Assembly (NCBI GenBank): GCA_905221605.1
Contig: CAJNDS010002424.1
Location: forward strand, 598,709-662,708
Origin: Symbiodinium natans
Taxonomy: Eukaryota > Sar > Dinophyceae > Suessiales > Symbiodiniaceae
Direction: 5' to 3'
Length of the DNA stretch: 64,000 nt
Shown here: positions 28,401 through 41,840 of the stretch, piece after piece
Position numbering within the stretch: position 1 is the stretch's first letter
How the letters are laid out: each line of letters begins with the position of its first letter
The notes under the pieces: model-generated
Database searches by the model: none
Told to the model about the DNA's origin: nothing
The model's input: the letters and a program-made list of their open reading frames with translations, nothing else
Position numbers and translations under genes: made by a program

Positions 28401-31400
28401 AGACGGCCCGTTTTTTTGGCCCTTGAATTTGAGCCTGTGGGCGCAAGCAACCCGATCGCGCCTGCCCTTTTTCTAGTAACTTTGGGCAGCGTCGCGGTGA
28501 GCGTGCGGGGGCTTGTCCGAAGCAGCTGCACGCTCGTCTTTGTAATGCTGCAGTGAGGCAGAACTGCAACTGTGGAGGCCCGTCCTGGCGAAGCCAGAAT
28601 TGCTTGTGTTTTGCGGCCCTGAAAGCGGGGCCGCCCGACTTCCCCATAACTTGGGCTTCGTCCTGGCAATGCTGCTGGCCCGCCAGTTGAGCTGCAGGTC
28701 TTTGTTGGTGTTTTCTGTGGATAGGAGTCACGCTTCAAGCTCTGGGGAGTTGACCAACGTGGCCTCAACGTTTTCTGCGGTTGTGCAGAGTCGTTTGCTA
28801 GACATTGCAGAATGAAAGTTTTTTGGCAGGCTTGGGCTTTGAACAGCAAAGATATTTAAGCGTGTTGCAGGCCCGGATTTTAAGTTGCCATGCGCCCAAT
28901 GAAGAAGAAGATTTTGGGGACGGGCGACGTCCCCAGCGACAGGGTTGTGCACGTGGGTTTGGAGTGGGTTTGACCATGTTTTGAAGGGACTGAGAATAGC
29001 GGGTGGGTTTGGGGTGGGTTCAGCGTGGGTTTGGGGTGGGTTTGGCTGGGTTTGACCATGCTTTGAATGGACTGGGGTGGGTTTGACCGTGTTTTGAATG
29101 GACTCGGGGTGGGTTGGACCTGTTTAGAAGGGGTGCGGGTGGGTGGGGGTGGGTTTGGCCGTGTTTTGAAGGTGGGATGGCTTTGGGGTGGTTTTGACCA
29201 CGCTTTGACGGGGCTGGAAGGCGCTGAGGGTAGCTTTCGGGTGGGCTTGGGGTGGGCTTGGGCGGGTTTGACCATGCTATGAAGGGGCTGGGTTGGGTGT
29301 GACCTCTTTTGAAAGGGTTGGGGTGAGGGGGGGCTGACTGTGTTTTGAAGAGGCTGGGAAGGGGGCTTGATTTCCACAGCAAGTGCTAGGAGACCGAGTT
29401 CCTGCCTCGGCTTAACCTGCTTGAGAACATAGCGAAGGTCACTTTCCTGCTGCGTGGTGGAGGCCCTCCACCCCCGTAGGCCCTCCACCCCCGTAGAGTC
29501 TTAGCAAAACGGACCAAGGCGAGCTGCCCGCGAACGGCGGAGTCGTTGTGTTCCCGAATTAAAAAACATTGTTTTGTTATTCCGGGAAGCCTAGGACTCC
29601 ACGGCACTCTATTGGTAAATTGCAATTTGCGAGGACTCTGCCGACTCCGCCGAGGCTTGTCACGCCGACTCCGCCAGAGCTACAGAAGTAGGTGCCCCTC
29701 TAATCTTGATTAGCGACGCCGCGTAAGTGGGCAGGGGTAGAGTTGCGGGAAGAGCACGTGACTATTAGCTGGAAGTGTATCAGATAGTAGAAGCAGAAGG
29801 CCGTGTGCGCGTGAGGCTTGCAGCTGTGATTCTGTGACCTCCAAATCTGGGGTCGGAAAATCTAGGCAATTCTGGCTTCGGGTGTGTGAGCCTCCCCTGT
29901 GCAAGTTTCTCTCATGTTGATCACTTCCACAAGAAAGCTGCCTGCGGAGGTCGTGGTTCTCAGTAATTGCTCTTTCCACGTTGAGTGCTCGTCTGTGGGC
30001 CAGAGTCGCCTGAGTGTAGCAGTCTGGAAAGCGCCAAAAATAGAAGAATTCGCGGCCCCAAATTTGGGGCCGCCAAACGGCCCCAATTTTGGGGTCGCAG
30101 TTTCACCCCCCCCAATCTAATTCCAAATTGTATTGCGGGAGCTGGGTCCATTTCGCGGCCCCATTTTTGGGGCCGCGAGACGGCCCGTTTTTTTGGCCCT
30201 TGAATTTGAGCTTGTGGGCGCAAGCAACCGGATCGCGCCTGCCCTTTTTCTAGTAACTTTGGGCAGCGTCGCGCTGAGCATGCGGGGGCTTGTCCGAAGC
30301 AGCTGCACGCTTGTCTTTGTAATGCTGCAGTGAGGCAGAACTGCAACTGTGGAGGCCCGTCCTGGCGAAGCCAGAATTGCTTGTGTTTTGCGGCCCTGAA
30401 AGCGGGGTCGCCGGACTTCCCCGTAACTTGGACTTCGTCCTGGCAATGCTGCTGGCCCGCCAGTTGAGCTGCAGGTCTTTGTTGGTGTTTTCTGTGGATA
30501 GGAGTCACGCTTCAAGCTCTGGGGAGTTGACCAACGTGGCCTCAACGTTTTCTGAGGTTGTGCAGAGTCGCTTGCTAGACATTGCAGAATGAAAGTTTTT
30601 TTGGCAGGCTTGGGCTTTGAACAGCAAAGATATTTAAGCGTGTTGCAGGCCCGGATTTTAAGTTGCCATGCGCCCAATGAAGAAGAAGATTTTGGGGAAG
30701 GGCGACGTCCCCAGCGACAGGGTTGTGCACGTGGGTTTGGAGTGGGTTTGACCATGTTTTGAAGGGACTGAGAATAGCGGGTGGGTTTGGGGTGGGTTCG
30801 GCGTGGGTTTGGGGTGGGTTTGGCTGAGTTTGACCATGCTTGGAATGGACTGGGGTGGGTTTGACAGTGTTTTGAAAGGACTCGGGGTGGGTTGGACCTG
30901 TTTAGAAGGGGTGCGGGTGGGTGGGGTGGGTTTGACCGTGTTTTGAAGGTGGGATGGCTTTGGGGTGGTTTTGACCATGCTTTGACGGGGCTGGGATGGG
31001 TTTGACCATGTTTTGAAGGCGCCCTTAGCTTTCGGGTGGGTTTGGGGTGGGCTTGGGCGGGTTTGACCATGCTATGAAGGGGCTGGGTTGGGTTTGACCT
31101 CTTTTGAAAGGGTTGGGGTGAGGGGGGCCTTGACTGTGATGTTTTGAAGAGGCTGGGAAGGGGGCTTGATTTCCACAGCAAGTGTTAGGAGACCGAGTTC
31201 CTGCATCGGCTTAACCTGCTTGAGAACATAGCGAAGGTCACTTTCCTGCTGCGTGATGGAGGCCCTCCACCCCCGTAGAGTCTTAGCAAAACGGACCAAG
31301 GTGGCGAGCCTGCCCGCGAACGGCGGAGTCGCTGTGTTCCCGAATTAAAAAACATTGTTTTGTTATTTCGGGAAGCCTAGGACTCCACGGCACTCTATTG

Positions 31401-34400
31401 GTAAATTGCAATTTGCGAGGACTCCGCCGACTCCGCCGAGGCTTGTCACGCCGACTCCGCCAGAGCTACAGTAGGTGCCCCTCTAATCTTGATTAGCGAC
31501 GCCGCGTAAGTGGGCAGGGGTAGAGTTGCGGGAAGAGCACGTGACTATTCGCTGGAAGTGTGTCAGATAGTAGAAGCAGAAGGCAGTGTGTGCGTGAGGC
31601 TTGCAGCTGTGATTCTGTGACCTCCAAATCTGGGGTCGAAACATCTAGGCAATTCTGGCTTCGTGTGTGTGGGCCTCCCCTGTGCAAGTTTCTCTCATGT
31701 TGATCACTTCCACAAGAAAGCTGCCTGCGGAGGTCGTGGTTCTCAGTAATTGCTCTTTCCACGTTGAGTGCTCGTCTGTGGGCCAGAGTCGCCTGAGTGT
31801 AGCAGTCTGGAAAGCGCCAAAAATAGAAGAATTCGCGGCCCCAAATTTGGGGCCGCCAAACGGCCCCAATTTTGGGGTCGCAGTTTCACCCCCCCCAATC
31901 TAATTCCAAATTGTATTGCGGGAGCTGGGTCCATTTCGCGGCCCCATTTTTGGGGCCGCGAGACGGCCCGTTTTTTTGGCCCTTGAATTTGAGCTTGTGG
32001 GCGCAAGCAACCGGATCGCGCCTGCCCTTTTTCTAGTAACTTTGGGCAGCGTCGCGCTGAGCGTGCGGGGGCTTGTCCGAAGCAGCTGCACGCTTGTCTT
32101 TGTAATGCTGCAGTGAGGCAGAACTGCAACTGTGGAGGCCCGTCCTGGCGAAGCCAGAATTGCTTGTGTTTTGCGGCCCTGAAAGCGGGGTCGCCCGACC
32201 TCCCCGTAACTTGGGCTTCGTCCTGGCAATGCTGCTGGCCCGCCAGTTGAGCTGCAGGTCTTTTTTGGTGTTTTCTGTGGATAGGAGTCACGCTTCAAGC
32301 TCTGGGGAGTTGACCAACGTGGCCTCAACGTTTTCTGCGGTTGTGCAGAGTCGTTTGCTAGACATTGCAGAATGAAAGTTTTTTGGCAGGCTTGGGCTTT
32401 GAACAGCAAAGATATTTAAGCGTGTTGCAGGCCCGGATTTTAAGTTGCCATGCGCCCAACGAAGAAGAAGATTTTGGGGACGGGCGACGTCCCCAGCGAC
32501 AGGGTTGTGCACGTGGGTTTGTGGAGTGGGTTTGACCATGTTTTGAAGGGACTGAGAATAGCGGGTGGGTTTGGGGTGGGTTCAGCATGGGTTTGGGGTG
32601 GGTTTGGCTGGGTTTGACCATGCTTTGAATGGACTGGGGTGGGTTTGACCGTGTTTTGTGGACTCGGGGTGGGTTGGGCCTGTTTAGAAGGGGTGCGGGT
32701 GGGTGGGGGGGGTTTGACGGTGTTTTGAAGGTGGGATGGCTTTGGGGTGGTTTTGACCATGCTTTGACGGGGCTGGGATGGGTTTGACCATGTTTTGAAG
32801 GCGCCCTTAGCTTTCGGGTGGGTTTGGGGTGGGCTTGGGCGGGTTTGACCATGCTATGAAGGGGCTGGGTTGGGTTTGACCTCTTTTGAAAGGGTTGGGG
32901 TGAGGGGGGCCTTGACTGTGTTTTGAAGAGGCTGGGAAGGGGGCTTGATTTCCACAGCAAGTGCTAGGAGACCGAGTTCCTGCATCGGCTTAACCTGCTT
33001 GAGAACATAGCGAAGGTCACTTTCCTTCTGCGTGATGGAGGCCCTCCACCCCGTAGAGTCTTAGCAAAACGGACCAAGGTGGCGAGCCTGCCCGCGAACG
33101 GCGGAGTCGCTGTGTTCCCGAATTAAAAAACATTGTTTTGTTATTCCGGGAAGCCTAGGACTCCACGGCACTCTATTGGTAAATTGCAATTTGCGAGGAC
33201 TCCGCCGACTCCGCCGAGGCTTGTCACGCCGACTCCGCCAGAGCTACAGTTGGTGCCCCTCTAATCTTGATTAGCGACGCCGCGTAAGTGGGCAGGGGTA
33301 GAGTTGCGGGAAGAGCACGTGGCTATTCGCTGGAAGTGTGTCAGATAGTAGAAGCAGAAGGCAGTGTGTGCGTGAGGCTTGCAGCTGTGATTCTGTGACC
33401 TCCAAATCTGGGGTCGAAAAATCTAGGCAATTCTGGCTTCGTGTGTGTGGGCCTCCCCTGTGCAAGTTTCTCTCATGTTGATCACTTCCACAAGAAAGCT
33501 GCCTGCGGAGGTCGTGGTTCTCAGTAATTGCTCTTTCCACGTTGAGTGCTTGTCTGTGGGCCAGAGTCGCCTGAGTGTAGCAGTCTGGAAAGCGCCAAAA
33601 ATAGAAGAATTCGCGGCCCCAAAACTGGGGCCGCCAAACGGCCCCAATTTTGGGGTCGCAGTTTCACCCCCCCAATCTAGTTCCAAATTGTACTGCGGGA
33701 GCTGGGTCCATTTCGCGGCCCCATTTTTGGGGCCGCGAGACGGCCCGTTTTTTTGGCCCTTGAATTTTAGCCTGTGGGCGCAAGCAACCCGATCGCGCCT
33801 GCCCTTTTTCTAGTAACTTTGGGCAGCGTCGCGGTGAGCGTGCGGGGGCTTGTCCGAAGCAGCTGCACGCTCGTCTTTGTAATGCTGCAGTGAGGCAGAA
33901 CTGCAACTGTGGAGGCCGTCCTGGCGAAGCCAGAATTGCTTGTGTTTTGCGGCCCTGAAAGCGGGGCCGCCCGACTTCCCCATAACTTGGGCTTCGTCCT
34001 GGCAATGCTGCTGGCCCGCCAGTTGAGCTGCAGGTCTTTGTTGGTGTTTTCTGTGGATAGGAGTCACGCTTCAAGCTCTGGGGAGTTGACCAACGTGGCC
34101 TCAAGGTTTTCTGCGGTTGTGCAGTCAGTCGTTTGCTAGACATTGCAGAATGAAAGTTTTTGGCAGGCTTGGGCTTTGAACAGCAAAGATATTTAAGCGT
34201 GTTGTTGTGCAGGCCCGGATTTTAAGTTGATTAAGTTGCCGTGCGCCCAACGAAGAAGAAGATTTTGGGGAAGGGCGACGTCCCCAGCGACAGGGTTGTG
34301 CTGGGTTTGACCATGTTTTGAAGGGACTGAGAATAGCGGGTGGGTTTGGGGTGGGTTCGGCGTGGATTTGGGGTGGGTTTGGCTGGGTTTGACCATGCTT

Positions 34401-37400
34401 TGAATGGACTGGGGTGGGTTTGACCGTGTTTTGAATGGACTCGGGGTGGGTTGGACCTGTTTAGAAGGGGTTTGACCGTGTTTTGAAGGTGGGATGGCTT
34501 TGGGGTGGTTTTGACCATGTTTTGACGGGGCTGGGATGGGTTTGACCATGTTTTGAAAGGGCTGAGGGTAGCTTTCGGGTGGATTTGAGGTGGGCTTGGG
34601 CGGGTTTGACCATGCTATGAAGGGGCTGGGTTGGGTTTGACCTCTTTTGAAAGGGTTGGGGTGAGGGGGGCTTGACTGTGTTTTGAAGAGGCTGGGAAGG
34701 GGGCTTGATTTCCACAGCAAGTGCTGGAGACCGAGTTCCTGCCTCGGCTTAACCTGCTTGAGAACATAGCGAAGGTCACTTTCCTGCTGGGTGATGGAGG
34801 CCCTCCACCCCCGTCGTAGAGTCTTAGCCAAATGGACCAAGGTGGCGAGCCTGCCCGCGAACGGCGGAGTCGTTGTGTTCCCGAATTTCAAAACATTGTT
34901 TTGTTATTCCGGGAAACCTAGGACTCCACGGCGCTCTATTGGTAAATTGCAATTTGCGAGGACTCCGCCGATTCCGCCGAGGCTTGTCACGCCGACTCCG
35001 CCAGAGCTACAGTAGGTGCCCCTCTAATCTTGAGTAGCGACGCCGCGTAAGTGGGCAGGGGTAGAGTTGCGGGAAGAGCACGTGACTATTAGCTGGAAGT
35101 GTATCAGATAGTAGAAGCAGAAGGCCGTGTGCGCGTGAGGCTTGCAGCTGTGATTCTGTGACCTCCAAATCTGGGGTCGGAAAATCTAGGCAATTCTGGC
35201 TTCGGGTGTGTGGGCCTCCCCTGTGCAAGTTTCTCTCATGTTGATCACTTCCACAAGAAAGCTGCCTGCGGAGGTCGTGGTTCTCAGTAATTGCTCTTTC
35301 CACGTTGAGTGCTTGTCTGTGGGCCAGAGTCGCCTGAGTGTAGCAGTCTGGAAAGCGCCAAAAATAGAAGAATTCGCGGCCCCAAAACTGGGGCCGCCAA
35401 ACGGCCCCAATTTTGGGGTCGCAGTTTCACCCCCTACTGCGGGAGCTGGGTCCATTTCGCGGCCCCATTTTTGGGGCCGCGAGACGGCCCATTTTTTTGG
35501 CCCTTGAATTTGAGCCTGTGGGCGCAAGCAACCCGATCGCGCCTGCCCTTTTTCTAGTAACTTTGGGCAGCGTCGCGCTGAGCGTGCGGGGGCTTGTCCG
35601 AAGCAGCTGCACGCTCGCCTTTGTAATGCTGCAGTGAGGCAGAACTGCAACTGTGGAGGCCCGTCCTGGCGAAGCCAGAATTGCTTGTGTTTTGCGGCCC
35701 TGAAAGCGGGGCCGCCCGACTTCCCCATAATTTGGGCTTCGTCCTGGCAATGCTGCTGGCCCGCCAGTTGAGCTGCAGGTCTTTGTTGGTGTTTTCTGTG
35801 GATAGGAGTCACGCTTCAAGCTCTGGGGAGTTGACCAATGTGGCCTCAACGTTTTCTGCGGTTGTGCAGAGTCGTTTGCTAGACATTGCAGAATGAAAGT
35901 TTTTTGGCAGGCTTGGGCTTTGAACAGCAAAGATATTTAAGCGTGTTGCAGGCCCGGATTTTAAGTTGCCATGCGCCCAATGAAGAAGAAGATTTTGGGG
36001 ACGGGCGACGTCCCCAGCGACAGGGTTGTGCACGTGGGTTTGTGAGTGGGTTTGACCATGTTTTGAAGGGACTGAGAATAGCGGGTGGGTTTGGGGTGGG
36101 TTCAGCGTGGGTTTGGGGTGGGTTTGGCTGGGTTTGACCATGCTTTGAATGGACTGGGGTGGTTTGACCGTGTTGGGACCTGTTGGGCCTAGAAGGGGTG
36201 CGGGTGGGTGGGGTGGGTTTGACCGTGTTTTGAAGGTGGGATGGCTTTGGGGTGGTTTTGACCATGCTTTGACGGGGCTGGGATGGGTTTGACCATGTTT
36301 TGAAGGCGCTGAGGGTAGCTTTCGGGTGGGCTTGGGGTGGGCTTGGGCGGGTTTGACCATGCTATGAAGGGGCTGGGTTGGGTGTGACCTCTTTTGAAAG
36401 GGTTGGGGTGAGGGGGGGCTGACTGTGTTTTGAAGAGGCTGGGAAGGGGGCTTGATTTCCACAGCAAGTGCTAGGAGACCGAGTTCCTGCCTCGGCTTAA
36501 CCTGCTTGAGAACATAGCGAAGGTCACTTTCCTGCTGCGTGGTGGAGGCCCTCCACCCCCGTAGAGTCTTAACAAAACGGACCAAGGTGGCGAGCTGCCC
36601 GCGAACGGCGGAGTCGTTGTGTTCCCGAATTAAAAAACATTGATTCCGGGAACCTAGGACTCCACGGCACTCTATTGGTAAATTGCAATTTGCGAGGACT
36701 CCGCCGACTCCGCCGAGGCTTGTCACGCCGACTCCGCCAGAGCTACAGTAGGTGCCCCTCTAATCTTGATTAGCGACGCCGCGTAAGTGGGCAGGGGTAG
36801 AGTTGCGGGAAGAGCACGTGACTATTAGCTGGAAGTGTATCAGATAGTAGAAGCAGAAGGCCGTGTGCGCGTGAGGCTTGCAGCTGTGATTCTGTGACCT
36901 CCAAATCTGGGGTCGAAAAATCTAGGCAATTCTGGCTTCGGGTGTGTGGGCCTCCCCTGTGCAAGTTTCTCTCATGTTGATCACTTCCACAAGAAAGCTG
37001 CCTGCGGAGGTCGTGGTTCTCAGTAATTGCTCTTTCCACGTTGAGTGCTTGTCTGTGGGCCAGAGTCGCCTGAGTGTAGCAGTCTGGAAAGCGCCAAAAA
37101 TAGAAGAATTCGCGGCCCCAAAACTGGGGCCGCCAAACGGCCCCAATTTTGGGGTCGCAGTTTCACCCCCCAATCTAGTTCCAAATTGTACTGCGGGAGC
37201 TGGGTCCATTTCGCGGCCCCATTTTTGGGGCCGCGAGACGGCCCGTTTTTTTGGCCCTTGAATTTGAGCCTGTGGGCGCAAGCAACCCGATCGCGCCTGC
37301 CCTTTTTCTAGTAACTTTGGGCAGCGTCGCGGTGAGCGTGCGGGGGCTTGTCCGAAGCAGCTGCACGCTCGTCTTTGTAATGCTGCAGTGAGGCAGAACT

Positions 37401-39530
37401 GCAACTGTGGAGGCCCGTCCTGGCGAAGCCAGAATTGCTTGTGTTTTGCGGCCCTGAAAGCGGGGCCGCCCGACTTCCCCATAACTTGGGCTTCGTCCTG
37501 GCAATGCTGCTGGCCCGCCAGTTGAGCTGCAGGTCTTTGTTGGTGTTTTCTGTGGATAGGAGTCACGCTTCAAGCTCTGGGGAGTTGACCAACGTGGCCT
37601 CAACGTTTTCTGCGGTTGTGCAGAGTCGTTTGCTAGACATTGCAGAATGAAAGTTTTTTGGCAGGCTTGGGCTTTGAACAGCAAAGATATTTAAGCGTGT
37701 TGCAGGCCCGGATTTTAAGTTGCCATGCGCCCAACGAAGAAGAAGATTTTGGGGACGGGCGACGTCCCCAGCGACAGGGTTGTGCACGTGGGTTTGTGGA
37801 GTGGGTTTGACCATGTTTTGAAGGGACTGAGAATAGCGGGTGGGTTTGGGGTGGGTTCAGCGTGGGTTTGGGGTGGGTTTGGCTGGGATTTGACCATGCT
37901 TTGAATGGACTGGGGTGGGTTTGACCGTGTTTTGTGGACTCGGGGTGGGTTGGGCCTGTTTAGAAGGGGTGCGGGTGGGTGGGGTGGGTTTGACGGTGTT
38001 TTGAAGGTGGGATGGCTTTGGGGTGGTTTTGACCATGCTTTGACGGGGCTGGGATGGGTTTGACCATGTTTTGAAGGCGCTGAGGGTAGCTTCCGGGTGG
38101 GCTTGGGGTGGGCTTGGGCGGGTTTGACCATGCTATGAAGGGGCTGGGTTGGGTGTGACCTCTTTTGAAAGGGTCGGGGTGAGGGGGGGTTGACTGTGTT
38201 TTGAAGAGGCTGGGAAGGGGGCTTGATTTCCACAGCAAGTGCTAGGAGACCGAGTTCCTGCCTCGGCTTAACCTGCTTAAGAACATAGCGAAGGTCACTT
38301 TCCTGCTGCGTGGTGGAGGCCCTCCACCCCCGTAGAGTCTTAACAAAACGGACCAAGGTGGCGAGCTGCCCGCGAACGGCGGAGTCGTTGTGTTCCCGAA
38401 TTAAAAAACATTGTTTTGTTATTCCGGGAAACCTAGGACTCCACGGCACTCTATTGGTTAATTGCAATTTGCGAGGACTCCGCCGACTCCGCCGAGGCTT
38501 GTCACGCCGACTCCGCCAGAGCTACAGTTGGTGCCCCTCTAATCTTGATTAGCGACGCCGCGTAAGTGGGCAGGGGTAGAGTTGCGGGAAGAGCACGTGA
38601 CGATTAGCTGGAAGTGTATATAGTAGAAGCAGAAGGCCGTGTGCGCGTGAGGCTTGCAGCTGTGATTCTGTGACCTCCAAATCTGGGGTCGAAAAATCTA
38701 GGCAATTCTGGCTTCGGGTGTGTGGGCCTCCCCTGTGCAAGTTTCTCTCATGTTGATCACTTCCACAAGAAAGCTGCCTGCGGAGGTCGTGGTTCTCAGT
38801 AATTGCTCTTTCCACGTTGAGTGCTTGTCTGTGGGCCAGAGTCGCCTGAGTGTAGCAGTCTGGAAAGCGCCAAAAATAGAAGAATTCGCGGCCCCAAAAC
38901 TGGGGCCGCCAAACGGCCCCAATTTTGGGGTCGCAGTTTCACCCCCCAATCTAGTTCCAAATTGTACTGCGGGAGCTGGGTCCATTTCGCGGCCCCATTT
39001 TTGGGGCCGCGAGACGGCCGTTTTTTTGGCCCTTGAATTTGAGCCTGTGGGCGCAAGCAACCCGATCGCGCCTGCCCTTTTTCTAGTAACTTTGGGCAGC
39101 GTCGCGGTGAGCGTGCGGGGGCTTGTCCGAAGCAGCTGCACGCTCGTCTTTGTAATGCTGCAGTGAGGCAGAACTGCAACTGTGGAGGCCCGTCCTGGCG
39201 AAGCCAGAATTGCTTGTGTTTTGCGGCCCTGAAAGCGGGGCCGCCCGACTTCCCCATAACTTGGGCTTCGTCCTGGCAATGCTGCTGGCCCGCCAGTTGA
39301 GCTGCAGGTCTTTGTTGGTGTTTTCTGTGGATAGGAGTCACGCTTCAAGCTCTGGGGAGTTGACCAACGTGGCCTCAACGTTTTCTGCGGTTGTGCAGAG
39401 TCGTTTGCTAGACATTGCAGAATGAAAGTTTTTTGGCAGGCTTGGGCTTTGAACAGCAAAGATATTTAAGCGTGTTGCAGGCCCGGATTTTAAGTTGCCA
39501 TGCGCCCAACGAAGAAGAAGATTTTGGGGA

Positions 39531-39798
39531 GGGGTTTAGAGGTTTTAGGGGTCTTAGGGTCTTAGGGGTTTAGGGGTTTAGGGGTTGATGGGTTTAGGGG
39601 TTTACTTAGGGTTGTAGGGGTTTATAGAGACTTAGGGACATAGGGTTTATGGCCTTACCCAAGTAATCCAGATGCGGCTCCGCAATGGTGTATATATGTA
39701 TATATGTAAGTAGGTACAATTTCCGCACTTGAACAAAACTTGCGTATCTCAAAGTAGCTACTAAACTATTTCAGGTCCAGGGGATCCAGGATGGGCTA
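39531..39798. repeat. 268-bp telomere-like insertion in satellite, copy 1
   Basis: It interrupts the monomer between AAGATTTTGGGGA and CGGGCGACGTCC, which are adjacent in the other monomers. The first 120 bp are degenerate TTTAGGGG/CTTAGGG units. The rest contains TATATATGTATATATG and unique sequence ending GGATCCAGGATGGGCTA. Confidence 0.93.
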
Positions 39799-41572
39799 CG
39801 GGCGACGTCCCCAGCGACAGGGTTGTGCACGTGGGTTTGTGGAGTGGGTTTGACCATGTTTTGAAGGGACTGAGAATAGCGGGTGGGTTTGGGGTGGGTT
39901 CAGCGTGGGTTTGGGGTGGGTTTGGCTGGGTTTGACCATGCTTTGAATGGACTGGGGTGGGTTTGACCGTGTTTTGTGGACTCGGGGTGGGTTGGGCCTG
40001 TTTAGAAGGGGTGCGGGTGGGTGGGGTGGGTTTGACGGTGTTTTGAAGGTGGGATGGCTTTGGGGTGGTTTTGACCATGCTTTGACGGGGCTGGGATGGG
40101 TTTGACCATGTTTTGAAGGCGCTGAGGGTAGCTTCCGGGTGGGCTTGGGGTGGGCTTGGGCGGGTTTGACCATGCTATGAAGGGGCTGGGTTGGGTGTGA
40201 CCTCTTTTGAAAGGGTTGGGGTGAGGGGGGGTTGACTGTGTTTTGAAGAGGCTGGGAAGGGGGCTTGATTTCCACAGCAAGTGCTAGGAGACCGAGTTCC
40301 TGCCTCGGCTTAACCTGCTTAGAACATAGCGAAGGTCACTTTCCTGCTGCGTGGTGGAGGCCCTCCACCCCCGTAGAGTCTTAACAAAACGGACCAAGGT
40401 GGCGAGCTGCCCGCGAACGGCGGAGTCGTTGTGTTCCCGAATTAAAAAACATTGTTTTGTTATTCCGGGAAACCTAGGACTCCACGGCACTCTATTGGTT
40501 AATTGCAATTTGCGAGGACTCCGCCGACTCCGCCGAGGCTTGTCACGCCGACTCCGCCAGAGCTACAGTTGGTGCCCCTCTAATCTTGATTAGCGACGCC
40601 GCGTAAGTGGGCAGGGGTAGAGTTGCGGGAAGAGCACGTGACGATTAGCTGGAAGTGTATATAGTAGAAGCAGAAGGCCGTGTGCGCGTGAGGCTTGCAG
40701 CTGTGATTCTGTGACCTCCAAATCTGGGGTCGAAAAATCTAGGCAATTCTGGCTTCGGGTGTGTGGGCCTCCCCTGTGCAAGTTTCTCTCATGTTGATCA
40801 CTTCCACAAGAAAGCTGCCTGCGGAGGTCGTGGTTCTCAGTAATTGCTCTTTCCACGTTGAGTGCTTGTCTGTGGGCCAGAGTCGCCTGAGTGTAGCAGT
40901 CTGGAAAGCGCCAAAAATAGAAGAATTCGCGGCCCCAAAACTGGGGCCGCCAAACGGCCCCAATTTTGGGGTCGCAGTTTCACCCCCCAATCTAGTTCCA
41001 AATTGTACTGCGGGAGCTGGGTCCATTTCGCGGCCCCATTTTTGGGGCCGCGAGACGGCCCGTTTTTTTGGCCCTTGAATTTGAGCCTGTGGGCGCAAGC
41101 AACCCGATCGCGCCTGCCCTTTTTCTAGTAACTTTGGGCAGCGTCGCGGTGAGCGTGCGGGGGCTTGTCCGAAGCAGCTGCACGCTCGTCTTTGTAATGC
41201 TGCAGTGAGGCAGAACTGCAACTGTGGAGGCCCGTCCTGGCGAAGCCAGAATTGCTTGTGTTTTGCGGCCCTGAAAGCGGGGCCGCCCGACTTCCCCATA
41301 ACTTGGGCTTCGTCCTGGCAATGCTGCTGGCCCGCCAGTTGAGCTGCAGGTCTTTGTTGGTGTTTTCTGTGGATAGGAGTCACGCTTCAAGCTCTGGGGA
41401 GTTGACCAACGTGGCCTCAACGTTTTCTGCGGTTGTGCAGAGTCGTTTGCTAGACATTGCAGAATGAAAGTTTTTTGGCAGGCTTGGGCTTTGAACAGCA
41501 AAGATATTTAAGCGTGTTGCAGGCCCGGATTTTCAGTTGCCATGCGCCCAACGAAGAAGAAGATTTTGGGGA

Positions 41573-41840
41573 GGGGTTTAGAGGTTTTAGGGGTCTTAGG
41601 GTCTTAGGGGTTTAGGGGTTTAGGGGTTGATGGGTTTAGGGGTTTACTTAGGGTTGTAGGGGTTTATAGAGACTTAGGGACATAGGGTTTATGGCCTTAC
41701 CCAAGTAATCCAGATGCGGCTCCGCAATGGTGTATATATGTATATATGTAAGTAGGTACAATTTCCGCACTTGAACAAAACTTGCGTATCTCAAAGTAGC
41801 TACTAAACTATTTCAGGTCCAGGGGATCCAGGATGGGCTA
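41573..41840. repeat. 268-bp telomere-like insertion in satellite, copy 2
   Basis: Same insertion point, length and sequence as the copy at 39531. The two 2.04-kb monomers are thus products of one insertion followed by duplication of the enlarged monomer. Confidence 0.93.
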
